Positions 26,972 to 35,938 are shown, counted from the first letter of the stretch. The stretch: DNA of 64,000 nt from Sulfobacillus harzensis (GCF_012933365.1 NZ_JABBVZ010000009.1:1-64000), one strand, 5' to 3'. Made by a program: numbers and translations. Notes: generated from the letters alone by a model not told the origin.

Positions 26972-27629
26972 ACGCGCGGAATTCCGTCGGCGTACGGGGC
27001 TGTAACGCGGTATTGTACCGGCGTTCAAACCCGATGGTGGAAACGACCTTTCCACTCAAGTCACGCCCTCACGTGGATCCGGCGTAAGCCCCCGGAAAGA
27101 TTTCGACATAGTCCGGCAGCGCCAGCAGCCGCTCAAAGAGACTACCGTACAACTGGTCCGCGCCGTCCTCCGCCACCAGATCTGGCCGGCCGGCGTCGCC
27201 AATCATCAGCGTGTGACCTGTCAAGACGCACCAGGGCTCGGGACCCCGCTTGTGGTCCGTAATCGCGAGGCTGATGTGTTCCGGGGTATGACCGGGTGTA
27301 TGCCAGACCGTGATCGTGACGTTCCCCAGCGTCAACTGGTCCCCATCACGAACCGCGGTAAAGGGCACCGTCAAATCCGAGGCGGCCTCATGCATGACCA
27401 GTTCCGCCCCGGTGGCCTGGGCGAGCGCCCAAGCCCCGGAGAGATGATCGGCATGAATATGCGTGTCCATGACGTACCGGAGAGACAACCCATCGTGCTG
27501 AAGCGTCTCTAAATAGGGATCGAGATCAGGCAGCGGATCCACCACTGCAGCCTGGGCTTGCCCGACTCAGCCGAACAGATAGCTCGCCGCCACGACCGGT
27601 GTATCATGAAGAAATTGGCGGAATAACAT
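26886..27629 (-). CDS. metallo-beta-lactamase-fold (persulfide dioxygenase-like) protein with two in-frame UGAs, candidate selenoprotein
   Basis: 247 residues if UGAs at 27567-27569 (codon 21) and 27069-27071 (codon 187) are decoded. ATG 27629 follows AAGGAGG. Sequence before and after both UGAs is one MBL domain: ASYLFG-UGA-VGQAQAAVVDP, metal site DTHIHADHLSG, HTPGHTPEHISL, MIGDAGRPDL, then YAGST-UGA-GRDLSGKVVSTIGFERRY. The sister gene at 38613 has Cys at the second site (GASACGG) and relatives have Cys in the SYLFGC context. Both UGAs are followed by hairpins. Family members oxidise glutathione persulfide or related sulfane sulfur. Confidence 0.8.
27037..27055 (-). promoter_or_regulatory. 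SECIS-like hairpin, second UGA of MBL gene
   Basis: GUGGAAA (+14 to +20) pairs perfectly with UUUCCAC (+26 to +32); loop GGUCG (+21 to +25). The GGUC loop is the same as in the well-known E. coli fdhF SECIS loop. This is the strongest single SECIS match in the window. Confidence 0.7.
27527..27554 (-). promoter_or_regulatory. SECIS-like hairpin, first UGA of MBL gene
   Basis: CAGGC (+13 to +17) pairs with GCCUG (+36 to +40); after a 3-nt bulge, AGUGG (+21 to +25) pairs with CCGCU (+31 to +35), one G-U included; loop UGGAU (+26 to +30) with G at +27 and +28. Confidence 0.5.
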
Positions 27630-27687
27630 GGACAGTCCTCCTTAATCCGTGAGTCCGAATATAGTGAAGTATAATAATAAATCGCCA

Positions 27688-27978
27688 TCACGCATAGTCC
27701 CGGGACCGCATGGTGTGGGCGCCCCTACCCATCACGACCGGACGGACGGCTGGCCCCGCAGTCGCAACCAACGCGCCGCCGTTGATGGTCGATCGCTGGA
27801 CCGACGCGCCGCTGTCCCCGGGGATGCGGACCGGTCTGCGCACTGTCGGACCGCCACCCCCGGCCCCTGGGTCAGTGCCGCCGGCCAGAGATTGGTCGCA
27901 GCAAGGAGCAACGCTCCGACCGCGCCCCCCAGACACCCCATGGCCCGGGGCGGCATCGCGTGGCCCTGCAGGGGCGGC
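27688..27978 (-). other. region after merA, no confident gene
   Basis: Two minus frames are open. One has a hydrophobic stretch (MGCLGGAVGALLLAATNLWP) that could be a truncated membrane helix overlapping the end of merA; neither has a convincing ribosome site. Probably decayed DNA. Confidence 0.3.
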
Positions 27979-29388
27979 TCAGCTGCCGGCGCAGCAGGAG
28001 AGTGTGCTGACATCTTTATGGAAGGTGATGGCGGCCAATTTAACCCCTTCGACCATGGTCAGATAGGGGAAGAAGAGGCTCGTGACGTCGGACAGGCTCA
28101 TGGCATATTTCACGGCCAGCGTGCCCACCTGAATGATCTCCCCCGCTTCCGGGGCCACCACGTGCATTCCCACAATCCGCTCCGTTCCGTGTTCCACCAC
28201 CAATTTAATAAACCCGCGGGTATCCCGATTGGCGAGCGCGCGCGGCACATAGGCGAGCGGCAGACTGGTACAGGTGCAGTCGAGTCCCGCCGCCTCGGTT
28301 CCCGCGTCGGTTAAGCCGACGCTGGCCACCTGCGGGTCGGTAAACGTCACCTTGGGTAGCGTCGTCACATCGAGGATGCGGTCGCCGAGGCCCAGCGCGT
28401 TGGTGGCGGCAATGCTGCCGGCCTCCGCGGCCACATAAACAAACATCGCCTGGCCGGTGACATCCCCGGCCGCATAAATGGTGGGGAGGGACGTTTGCAG
28501 GCGGTCGTTGACGACCATCGCGCCCCGACTGTCCATCGCCACCCCGACCTCGGCGAGCCCGAAGTCGGCGGTGTTGGGCCGGCGCCCCGTGGCCACCAGC
28601 AACCGATCCGCCGTGAAAGTCTGCGCCCGCCCCCCGCTTAGGGCCTGGACGGTAAAATGCCCGTCCTCGTGGGCCACCGATTGAATCTGCACGCCCACGT
28701 GGATGCCGAGCCCCTCCGTCCGGAGGTATTGGGCTAACCCCTCACTCACTTCGGTGTCCTCCAGCGGGACAATCCGGTCCAATGCCTCTAGCACGGTCAC
28801 CTGGCTCCCGAGCCGTTGATAAAGCTGCCCGATTTCCAGGCCGACCGCGCTCCCGCCGATCACCAGCAGGGTCTCCGGCAAGGTCTCACTCGCCAGCGCC
28901 TCAGTGCTGGTCCAATAGGGCGTATCGGCGAGTCCGGGGATGGGCGGCGCCCAGGGATGGGCGCCCGTGGCCACGATGAGCCGCGGGGCCACCAGCGTGT
29001 CGGTGCCCACCGTTACCGTCACGGGATCGGTCGTGCGAATCACCCCGTGGCCGGCCACCCACTCGATCTGGGGATACGCCGCCAGCACATCGGCATATTT
29101 GGCTTGGCGCAATGCCTCTACCAAGGCGGTCTTGTCGCCCATGACTGTCGACCAGTCGACGGCCGTGCCGCTTAGATTCAGTCCTTGAAACCGGGGGTGG
29201 AGGGCGGCGTGGCGCGTGTTGGCCGCCGCAATTAGGGTTTTGGAGGGGACGCACCCCACATTGACGCACGTCCCCCCCATGGTGCCGCCTTCAATCATCG
29301 CCACGCGTTTGTTTGCCTCCGCCGCGCGAATGGCGGCCGCAAATCCGGCGGAACCCCCGCCTAACACTAAGAGGTCATAGCTCTGCAT
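27979..29388 (-). CDS. merA: mercuric reductase MerA
   Basis: 469 residues from ATG 29388 (AAGGAG upstream). FAD/NAD(P)H disulfide oxidoreductase: GGGSAGFAAAIRA, redox pair GGTCVNVGCVPSK (C41/C46), NADPH fold VIGGSAVGLEIGQ, GDVTGQAMFVYVAA, and the mercury-specific C-terminal pair LSCCAGS (C465/C466). No N-terminal HMA domain. Reduces Hg(II) to Hg(0) in the cytoplasm. Its TGA stop directly after CCAGS is the expected end, so UGA here is a real stop. Confidence 0.95.
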   Translation of the reverse strand: MQSYDLLVLGGGSAGFAAAIRAAEANKRVAMIEGGTMGGTCVNVGCVPSKTLIAAANTRHAALHPRFQGLNLSGTAVDWSTVMGDKTALVEALRQAKYADVLAAYPQIEWVAGHGVIRTTDPVTVTVGTDTLVAPRLIVATGAHPWAPPIPGLADTPYWTSTEALASETLPETLLVIGGSAVGLEIGQLYQRLGSQVTVLEALDRIVPLEDTEVSEGLAQYLRTEGLGIHVGVQIQSVAHEDGHFTVQALSGGRAQTFTADRLLVATGRRPNTADFGLAEVGVAMDSRGAMVVNDRLQTSLPTIYAAGDVTGQAMFVYVAAEAGSIAATNALGLGDRILDVTTLPKVTFTDPQVASVGLTDAGTEAAGLDCTCTSLPLAYVPRALANRDTRGFIKLVVEHGTERIVGMHVVAPEAGEIIQVGTLAVKYAMSLSDVTSLFFPYLTMVEGVKLAAITFHKDVSTLSCCAGS

Positions 29389-29510
29389 CGTTTTGCGCTC
29401 CTTGGTCATCGTCGATTTCTGATGCTCATAATCGAATGCGAGAATATATCTAGCAAAGAAGGGGCGTGAGGTGGCCGAATCGCTCAAACCACTGGGTTGT
29501 GAATCCGCCA

Positions 29511-29840
29511 TTACCGCTCGTCTGGCACCCCGGTCCCTGGGGCCTGCAGGTTCGGCTGACATGTCGCGGATCCCGCACGGCGCAGACGCCAATAGCCCCA
29601 ACCCATCGCCCCTAACATCAGCACCCCCAGGCCGATCCGGACGGTGATACTGGCCACCCACGCGCCCACGAGGGACGCGACGCCTGTGAAACCGAGCACG
29701 GTGAGTAAAACCGGGGCACCGCAACACACGACGCCAATAATGGGCACCGCCCATAGCCACCCCGCCCGCTTTTTCTGGTTCATCGTATCCAGCGGGCAAC
29801 CCGCCTCCTCGGCCGGGGCCTTTTGTACGTTCGTCATCAT
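29511..29840 (-). CDS. merT: MerT-like mercury transport protein
   Basis: 109 residues; start taken at the third ATG (29840), 8 bases after AGGAGG. N-terminal GCPLDT, first helix with the paired Cys of MerT (PIIGVVCCGAPVLLTVLGF), two further helices and a C-terminal cytoplasmic tail with one more Cys (SATCQPN). Imports Hg(II) to MerA. No classic MerP is adjacent; the UGA-containing HMA protein at 14529 could do that job. Confidence 0.82.
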   Translation of the reverse strand: MMTNVQKAPAEEAGCPLDTMNQKKRAGWLWAVPIIGVVCCGAPVLLTVLGFTGVASLVGAWVASITVRIGLGVLMLGAMGWGYWRLRRAGSATCQPNLQAPGTGVPDER

Positions 29841-29857
29841 CGACATTGCCTCCTGTC

Positions 29858-30466
29858 TTATGCGGGATCAGGGAGAATCCACTGTTGCCATAACTGCCCC
29901 GCCCAGGGTAGGAGCTGCTGCACCGACGCCACCGTGTCCGATTCTCCGAGCCGCTTACCTAAGCGGACAAACACGATGTCTGTTCATGTCCCGCCACACA
30001 ACGGACGGGCGACTTGGGGTTCCGCGAGCCGAATGCCGAGCGTGGCATCGGAATCGGTCCACGCGCCATCCTGAAAGTACAGGTGTACCACTGTACCGTC
30101 GGGGGCCACACGCGAGTCGACGCGGGCGTCTCCCCCCAGCGCAGCGGGAATGCCGATCGCATCCAGCGCGCACCAGGTCCAGTAGCGGCGGCCGTTCCAC
30201 TGTAAGCGGTGGGGGGCGGGGACGAGTGACAGGCCACCCACGCCGGTGACGTAATCACCGTCGGCGGTCGCCAGCCCCTGATCGACCATCGTGTGCACCG
30301 TCTGGGTCACCGCTTGGTCCGACGCCCCTAGCGCACAGGCCAGATCGGCGATGGTTGGGGCCCGACCCGTCAGGAGTCGGCGAAACGCGGTGCGTGTCAC
30401 GGCGCGTTCGTCCGCCGATCGCGTGTGCTCCCAGTCTTCCCATGCCTTCAAGACTCGGCTATCCAC
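29858..30466 (-). CDS. merB: organomercurial lyase MerB with UGA at the second catalytic Cys, candidate selenoprotein
   Basis: 202 residues from GTG 30466 (after GGGGGTG) to TAA 29858 if UGA at 29984-29986 (codon 161) is decoded. N-terminal winged-helix part (1-75), then the lyase core: RYWTWCALDAIGIPA gives C99 and D102, matching E. coli C96/D99. Then ARPLCGGT-UGA-TDIVFVRL, where UGA falls at the place of C159, and about 40 further residues (LLPWAGQLWQQW) that belong to the fold. A perfect 6-bp hairpin with AGGU loop follows. MerB cleaves the C-Hg bond; a selenol at this site would be a striking variant. Confidence 0.8.
29951..29966 (-). promoter_or_regulatory. SECIS-like hairpin downstream of UGA in merB
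   Basis: CCGCUU (+18 to +23) pairs perfectly with AAGCGG (+28 to +33); tetraloop AGGU (+24 to +27) with G at +25 and +26, as in fdhF-like loops. Confidence 0.65.
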
Positions 30467-30812
30467 GGCTAGGCACCCCCGGCCGGCCGACCACGGCACA
30501 GGTCGCCACGCCCGCCCAATGATCGCTAAAAACAGCTTCACCCACGTCCAGTAAGGCGGGGACCCGGTCGTCCGCAATCCGATAGTAGACATAGCGGCCC
30601 TGGGCCTCGGTGCTCACTAGGCCGCAGTTTTTGAGACACGCCAAGTGATTCGAGAGATGCCCTTGGCCAATTCCCAGCCGATCCACGAGTTGGCCGACAT
30701 TGAGGTCGCCTTCCTGGCGCAACGTCGCCAATACCCGCAAGCGAATCGGATGACTCAGCGCCTGCCAGAAATCGGCCCACAGGGCGTACGTCTCGCTCGT
30801 TTTCTCGGTCAT
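30459..30812 (-). CDS. ArsR-family regulator of the mercury operon
   Basis: 117 residues, AGGAGGAACATT before ATG 30812. Winged helix: WQALSHPIRLRVLATL, VGQLVDRLGIGQGHLSNHLACLKNCGLV (Cys in the recognition helix region), YVYYRIADDRV. An ArsR protein replaces MerR, as in several Gram-positive and actinobacterial mer operons. Its stop overlaps the merB start region (8-base overlap), so the two are coupled. Confidence 0.88.
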   Translation of the reverse strand: MTEKTSETYALWADFWQALSHPIRLRVLATLRQEGDLNVGQLVDRLGIGQGHLSNHLACLKNCGLVSTEAQGRYVYYRIADDRVPALLDVGEAVFSDHWAGVATCAVVGRPGVPSRG

Positions 30813-30866
30813 AATGTTCCTCCTCGATGGGTCCCCGATGGGGTCGTTCTGCGGCGCCCGGCCCGG

Positions 30867-31472
30867 TTAGGCGTTCGCCTGCGTGGTCAGCCGTCCGAGT
30901 TGGGCATTTGACGGCAACGCGCCGTCATAAAGGAGGTGCCCATTTTTCGCGATCACCGCCACCGTGTCCAACTGAGTCACATGGTAGGCGTTGACGATGG
31001 CATTCGTGCTGAAGGCCTGCGGCCAATGCGCCCCCACCGCATGCGCCATGGCCAAGACACTCTGTGGACTGTCATAGCCCGGATCCACATCGAGCGAGAG
31101 CCATTGGACCGACTTCGGCGTGGTCGCGGCCAAGTGGGCCAGTTGCTGTTCCCCACTAAAACAGCTCCCGCAGCCGGACGACATGAAATACGCCACCGTG
31201 GGCCGCCCATTCGGCACCGTCACCGTGCCCGCGTTGAGCGAGGCCACGTGAAACGCCGGCGCTGTCGTCGTCGGGCCGCTCGAGGGGATCGGGCTGGCCG
31301 AGGTTCCCACGGGCACACTCCCATTCGCCGGGGGTGGCGCGGTACTCACCACCGCCACCGGATGGATAGGTGCTGTGGCCTGGGGCGTCGCCGAATGTGT
31401 AAGGTGATAGCCCACCCCCGCCATGGCCCCTAGGGCCCCAAATCCGGCAATCCACCACCATCGTATTGTCAT
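30867..31472 (-). CDS. membrane-anchored thioredoxin-like protein
   Basis: 201 residues from ATG 31472 (GGAGTGCAAGAG). N-terminal helix (about 6-22), Pro/Ser/Thr-rich linker, then a thioredoxin fold with FMSSGCGSCFSGEQQL (CxxC) and VIAKNGHLLYDG. Outward-facing thiol reductant, fed by the CcdA-like protein just upstream. Possibly keeps MerT/MerB thiols or selenols reduced (inference). Confidence 0.82.
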   Translation of the reverse strand: MTIRWWWIAGFGALGAMAGVGYHLTHSATPQATAPIHPVAVVSTAPPPANGSVPVGTSASPIPSSGPTTTAPAFHVASLNAGTVTVPNGRPTVAYFMSSGCGSCFSGEQQLAHLAATTPKSVQWLSLDVDPGYDSPQSVLAMAHAVGAHWPQAFSTNAIVNAYHVTQLDTVAVIAKNGHLLYDGALPSNAQLGRLTTQANA

Positions 31473-31500
31473 CTCTTGCACTCCGTTCACCCCAGCCAGA

Positions 31501-32070
31501 CTATGCCCAGAAGTGTCCTGGCCCCCACAGCCAGTAATATCCCAAATACCCCCCGGCCCCGACGATGATGATTCCAAGCGCCTGATTCAACCACGGGCCA
31601 ATCGCCCGGATCGCTCGAAGCAACCCATCCCGCGCAAATAGGGTGACGAGCCCGACCCCGACCAAGACGACTGCCGTGCCGAGTCCAAAGGAGCTCACGA
31701 TGTCGATCACGATGCCCCAGCCGCCCGCCACGGCGGGTGCGAGCGCGGCGAGAAAGAGCGGCAAGGTACAACTGAGCGCCGCCACCCCGTAGACTATCCC
31801 GGCGATCACCAAGGTCCACCCGGAGCGGCCCCGGGGGGCCACGCGGCCCATCCCGGTCCAGCGGTCGATGGGAAAGTGAAAGAGCCCCAACGCCACGGCG
31901 CCGCCGCCGACAATCAAGACGCCACTCAGGGTGAGCATGACGGTATGGAGGATGGGAGATAGCACCTGTCCAATGCCGTGCATGACCACCGCAAGGGCCG
32001 CCATCACGGCGGTAAAGCCGACGGCCATCAACAGGCCGGACTGTACGCCCATGTAAAAGGCGAGATTCAT
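31501..32070 (-). CDS. CcdA-like membrane protein lacking the first redox Cys
   Basis: 189 residues, AGGAGG before ATG 32070. Helix pattern of CcdA and the second redox Cys (AALSCTLPLFLAAL). The first helix reads SGLLMAVGFTAVMAAL with no NPC motif, so one of the two Cys is missing. Either a diverged transporter or one that works with a partner. Gene order ccdA-like, thioredoxin, arsR, merB, merT, merA implies one leftward operon. Confidence 0.75.
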   Translation of the reverse strand: MNLAFYMGVQSGLLMAVGFTAVMAALAVVMHGIGQVLSPILHTVMLTLSGVLIVGGGAVALGLFHFPIDRWTGMGRVAPRGRSGWTLVIAGIVYGVAALSCTLPLFLAALAPAVAGGWGIVIDIVSSFGLGTAVVLVGVGLVTLFARDGLLRAIRAIGPWLNQALGIIIVGAGGYLGYYWLWGPGHFWA

Positions 32071-32193
32071 CGGTGAAGGCCTCCTGCTTCGTCACGACTT
32101 ATTGCAATAATACAATGTCACCATCAATCCAGCAAGCGGCCAGGCGCAATTTCCCCCTACGTCCTTTATCTGCCATCCAGCGCTCGAGGGACG

Positions 32194-32221
32194 CGAAACG
32201 CCGGCGGAATCCGGCGTTTCG
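32194..32221. terminator. hairpin terminator-like repeat
   Basis: CGAAACGCCGG (32194-32204), loop CGGAAT, exact complement to 32221. It separates the mercury operon promoter region from the osmC remnant. Confidence 0.5.
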
Positions 32222-32654
32222 GTTCGCTCCCCGACGATGAGCCGGGTAGGCTCTTGTATGATGGCACAATGCTCAGGTCAGTGCCTGGGTCCCCCCATCC
32301 CGCAGACTTAAGACGCCGCGTGGATTTGGAGCGGGCCAGCCTGAATCGTGACCCCGCCCAGCGTATCTTTCACCGGGCACATGCGCTCGGCGTGTTCCAC
32401 CAGCGCAGCCACACGGTCCTGCGGGCTCGGCGAATCAATGGTAATCGTATAGCGAATCTCTAGGAATCCGGGCCGGACCATCGGATTCACGCCCGTAAAG
32501 CCATCCGGATCGAGGTCCCCTTCGACGTGAATCGCCACGTGCGATAGCACGACCTCATGCAGGGGGGCAAACGAGGCCAGCAGGACGTTCAAGCACCCGC
32601 CTAGTCCCGCGAGCACCAATTCCACGGGGTTGGCTCCCTGATCGGCCCCACCCC

Positions 32655-34699
32655 CAAGGAAACGTCAAAGTCAGACCGGCCAATCCATGCGTCCATGTGC
32701 TAACCGCCGACGATCGTGGTAACGACCGGGTGCCGAGTTCGCGGAGGAGTCCAATGGGAGGGAAGTTCGCAAACCGGTGATAAGCCCGGTCGTACGACCG
32801 GGGAATAAGCTCTACGCAGACGAGGTCGGGTTAACCGAGAAGCACGCGCGCCACGTGTTCTGGGTGACGATTTAAATAGTTCACGGCGCGTTGGATATTG
32901 GGCACCTGCAAGCGGCGCAACAGGCCAATCGCGGTATTCCGTAAGGTTGCCATGACCCGCGGCCCGTTTTGGGTCCGGATTTGCGACCGATCCTCATCGT
33001 AGATCATATCGCGCTCCCAGTGCAACCGCGTTTCGATGCCCCAGTGTCCGCGCACCAGGGCCCCAATGTGGGCGGCGTTGGCCTGCTCGGGAGTGAGGTC
33101 GGTAATCCCCAATGCCACCTCATCCCGGGGATGGGACCCGTCTAAATCTGTGACATGGCGGTCGATCCGGAACGCTTGCCCCAGATAGGGCCACTCGACG
33201 TAATCATTCAGCACGGTCGTGGTCCGCACGATACGGGTTTCGATGCGGCCGTGGCCCCGGTCGATGGTCTTGGCCACCTGAGGGGGAAAAATCATCGTGG
33301 CCGACGGCCGCGATGGCTTCTGCGAGGGTGGCCTGATTCCCTTTGACCTCCATCACATAATGCGCCTGTTTTTCCTTGACAATGTAGCGGGCCGTGTCCT
33401 TTTGCGTGTGGAGGGCGTCGACCGTGATGATTTGCCCGGCGATGTCCAGCGGGTCAAGTAACTCGCGTAACTTTGGAATTTCGTTGGTTTTCTGGTCGAC
33501 ATTCACCTGCCCGACCACGTGGCCCGTGCGATGGACCAGACCCGATAAGAGATGCACCGGGCGCGACCGGGCTCCGTGACCGGAGCCTCGCAGACTTTTA
33601 CCGTCGACGGCGATGGCATCCCCTAAGCGACGCGACTCGTCGTCCAGCCACCCATTCAGAACCGCGTCCACGGCCTCCGCATCCACCTGTTGCAAGACCC
33701 GGCGGATGGTCGGTTCACTCGGGACTTTATAAGTGTCGCCCCACCGCCGACAACCAAAGCGGCGACGCGCTTCCGGGTCGAGGTCGTGAATCCAGTCGCT
33801 GATGGCAATATAGTTCTGCTGTCCCGCCAACACCGCCGCTAAGGCAAGCACCAAGACCTGATCCATGGCATGGCGAATGCCGCGACGGTGCCGCGGATCG
33901 GTGAGCGCCGCCAAGCGGTCGCGGAGACCGTTCGGTCCCGTCCAATTCAAGGCATTAAAATCCAACAGGGTGAGTGCCCCTCCCATCAGCGCGGCGGACA
34001 GAAAGGGAGCCCGAAGGACCTCCGGACTATCCGGCCCTAAGGGCCGGATCCACAGTTGTTTGGGATGACCGTGGCGCACATAACGCTTGTGACGGCGCGC
34101 GAAGCCGCGCGTGTCGCCCAAGTATTGCCATCCTGCGGCCCGGTAGCTCGTGCCGGCAAATCGCGCCGGGTCGACGAAGGTTTCGGCTAACACCACGGGG
34201 TGACCATACACCACCACCCAGTCGTCCCGGAGTCGCCGGAGGTTCAGGGCGAGCACCTTGGACGCCAAATTGGGCACCTGCACGTCGGGCAGAATTAAAA
34301 ACCGCGCATTATTCACGACAAATCGGAGGCGCGCCCATTGCTGGGCGCGAGTCCAGCCAATCCACTGATCCCGCGGGCGGGACATCCAGGCCGCAGCTGC
34401 CCATCCTAACAAGGCCACCCACTCATCCTCGACGCACGCCACATAACTCAGCGATTCGCCGACGAACCCTCGAAATCCGAGATAATGATGGGTGGCCATC
34501 AACGTGCGCCACAAATCCCGCTCCTCCGGCCGAATAGGCCGGAGCTCAAGAGACGCTGCCCAGTGCGGCACCAGCCGACCCCGAATTGTCGCTGTGTCGG
34601 TATGCATGCTAACACGGTAACAGCCCGTCGATAAAAAGTCCAGTCTTAGATCCCGAGCAGAGGATTATCAAGGCTTTCCGCTACTTTGACGAGGCCTTG
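32655..34699 (-). mobile_element. ISAs1-family insertion sequence
   Basis: 2045 bp, ends CAAGGAAACGTCAAAGT and (inverted) CAAGGCCTCGTCAAAGT, flanked by a 10-bp duplication GCCCCACCCC (32645-32654 and 34700-34709) of the osmC target; comparison with the intact osmC copy shows the empty site. Confidence 0.9.
32831..34607 (-). pseudogene. ISAs1 transposase fused to an N-terminal DUF4338 domain, frameshifted
   Basis: Residues 1-200 are DUF4338-like (LELRPIRPEERDLW, THHYLGFRGFVGESL, FVVNNARFLILP), the domain also found in Druantia DruA. Then the ISAs1/DDE region: FNALNWTGPNGLRDRLAAL, LVLALAAVLAGQQNYIAISD, AIAVDGKSLRGSG, VDALHTQKDTARYIVKE. The frame breaks at a T5C5 run near 33295 and continues as FPPQVAKTIDRGHGRIETR to 32831. 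Either a dead copy or slippage at T5C5. Confidence 0.85.
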
Positions 34700-35179
34700 G
34701 CCCCACCCCACGTGACCGGTTCATCAATCGTCATCTGATGCTGCCGAATCTGCGCCCGGGATTGTACTCCGTGTTGCACCCATTCCACATCCGTCGAGAG
34801 CATAGTTTTCGCCATCAAGCACCGCCTCCTTGCCTTTCGTCTTGGGACCGCGTCCGGATCTGCCGATGGGCTTCCACGGCACGGATCCGCCGATCCCCCG
34901 ACGCTGCCGCTATCATACACGAATAAAATCCGAGTAACAAGATAGGAATACTGTTATATTGATACAATCAGAGATTCGGGAAACTGAGCCGGATAGATAA
35001 AATGCGGGGTATGTCTTGGCCGACATGGGTGACCAAAGCTATCGGCGGTGAATGCGCAACCGGCGCGAGGCCCGCTATAGTCTCGCTGCGCACGGGCATC
35101 CGTGCCCGCTATCGCCCGATTGCCGAGTAGGGGGCCAATCCTATGGTAGGCTAAGCATCCAGCGCCGAGACCTCCTTCC

Positions 35180-35491
35180 GGAGATGGCTTTCCGGATGCT
35201 CGCCCCCGAACCGTACGTACACCTCTCGATGTGTACGGCTCTCCATTTACTCGTCAGCTAGTGTGTGTGAATCCCCGCGTGGCAGGGGTCACACACCACT
35301 AGAGGAAGCAAGTCCCGTGGGTTTTCGGTCAAGTTTGTCGCGTCTCGGACAAGATCCCGCGTCGCGATCGGGTTGGATAGTAGCCCCGTTGTCGCCGGGT
35401 GGATATTGCTGCCCAGGTTCACGACCGTGTCCACCGTGATCAAGGTCGTCCGCACCAATTGGGCTAATCGCGGAGAACATGCGATGCTCAA
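35180..35491 (-). mobile_element. remnant of a group II intron (HNH end of the RT plus domain V)
   Basis: On the minus strand a frame ends NLTENPRDLLPLVVCDPCHAGIHTH, trimmed here to its key part VVCDPCHAGIH, which fits the HNH end of intron reverse transcriptases. Shortly after comes GAGCCGTACACATCGAGAGG and its pair GTACGTACGGTTCGGGGG, the domain V/VI pattern. The rest of the intron is gone. Confidence 0.6.
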
Positions 35492-35655
35492 TTTTCATCC
35501 ACTTGGCGCGAGGTGCAAAGTGACAGACGATGATGGTGCCGCCCGTATCATCCGCGACACGCTGTAAGTCGACGCCGCCGCTTTAGGGGGTGCGAGTCGA
35601 CACCCGAGTTAAGGACGCCCGGGCACGGGACATTTCCGGCATCCACCGTCAACGC

Positions 35656-35880
35656 CTACATGCTCGTCCTGAGCGGCTCCTTCCGCTGTAGATACCTCCC
35701 GAGACAGTCTCGACAAATAAAGTCGATTTCCGTCAGGTAAGCGGGCTCGTAATAGGTGTCGTAGTGATACGGAAAGGACCGGTGGCATTGACGACAGGCA
35801 TGCATCACCGCCTTCAGCGGCGCGTTGTCCTCGCACGCCCCGGGCTCCGGTAAACGCGGCCCGAGATGCCGTGCACTCAT
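35656..35880 (-). CDS. small zinc-ribbon protein
   Basis: 74 residues from ATG 35880 (AGGAG 8 bases before). Two CxxC knuckles, HACRQCHRSF and IDFICRDCLGRYL, 24 residues apart with aromatic residues between. Probably a structural zinc site; function unknown. Last gene of the leftward sulfocyanin cluster. Confidence 0.65.
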   Translation of the reverse strand: MSARHLGPRLPEPGACEDNAPLKAVMHACRQCHRSFPYHYDTYYEPAYLTEIDFICRDCLGRYLQRKEPLRTSM

Positions 35881-35938
35881 GGCCGCGCTCCTGGGGACCG
35901 CCGCGGCCGAGCGGCCGCCTCCGCGCTCCGATCCCGCC

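Larger units (their letters stand above)
32308..34815 (-). pseudogene. osmC-like gene split by an ISAs1 insertion
   Basis: The 5' part (ATG 34815: MAKTMLSTDVEWVQHGVQ to TIDEPVTWGG) and the 3' part (VELVLAGLGGCLNVLLASF to the end at 32308) are separated by a 2045-bp element. The parts are about 98 per cent identical to the intact gene at 44883. This copy keeps the second conserved Cys (ERMCPVKDTL). OsmC/YhfA proteins are thiol peroxidases or related. Confidence 0.9.

Noticed and set aside
27688-27978. UGA after the CCAGS end of merA as a sixth Sec codon
   Set aside because: MerA proteins end right after the paired Cys, and the continuing frame is Gly/Pro/Arg-rich without homology; a normal stop.
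14529-30466. Whole-genome recoding of UGA to Cys or Trp
   Set aside because: UGA is the natural end of tnsA, copA, merA and others, with no sensible continuation, so only specific UGAs are read.
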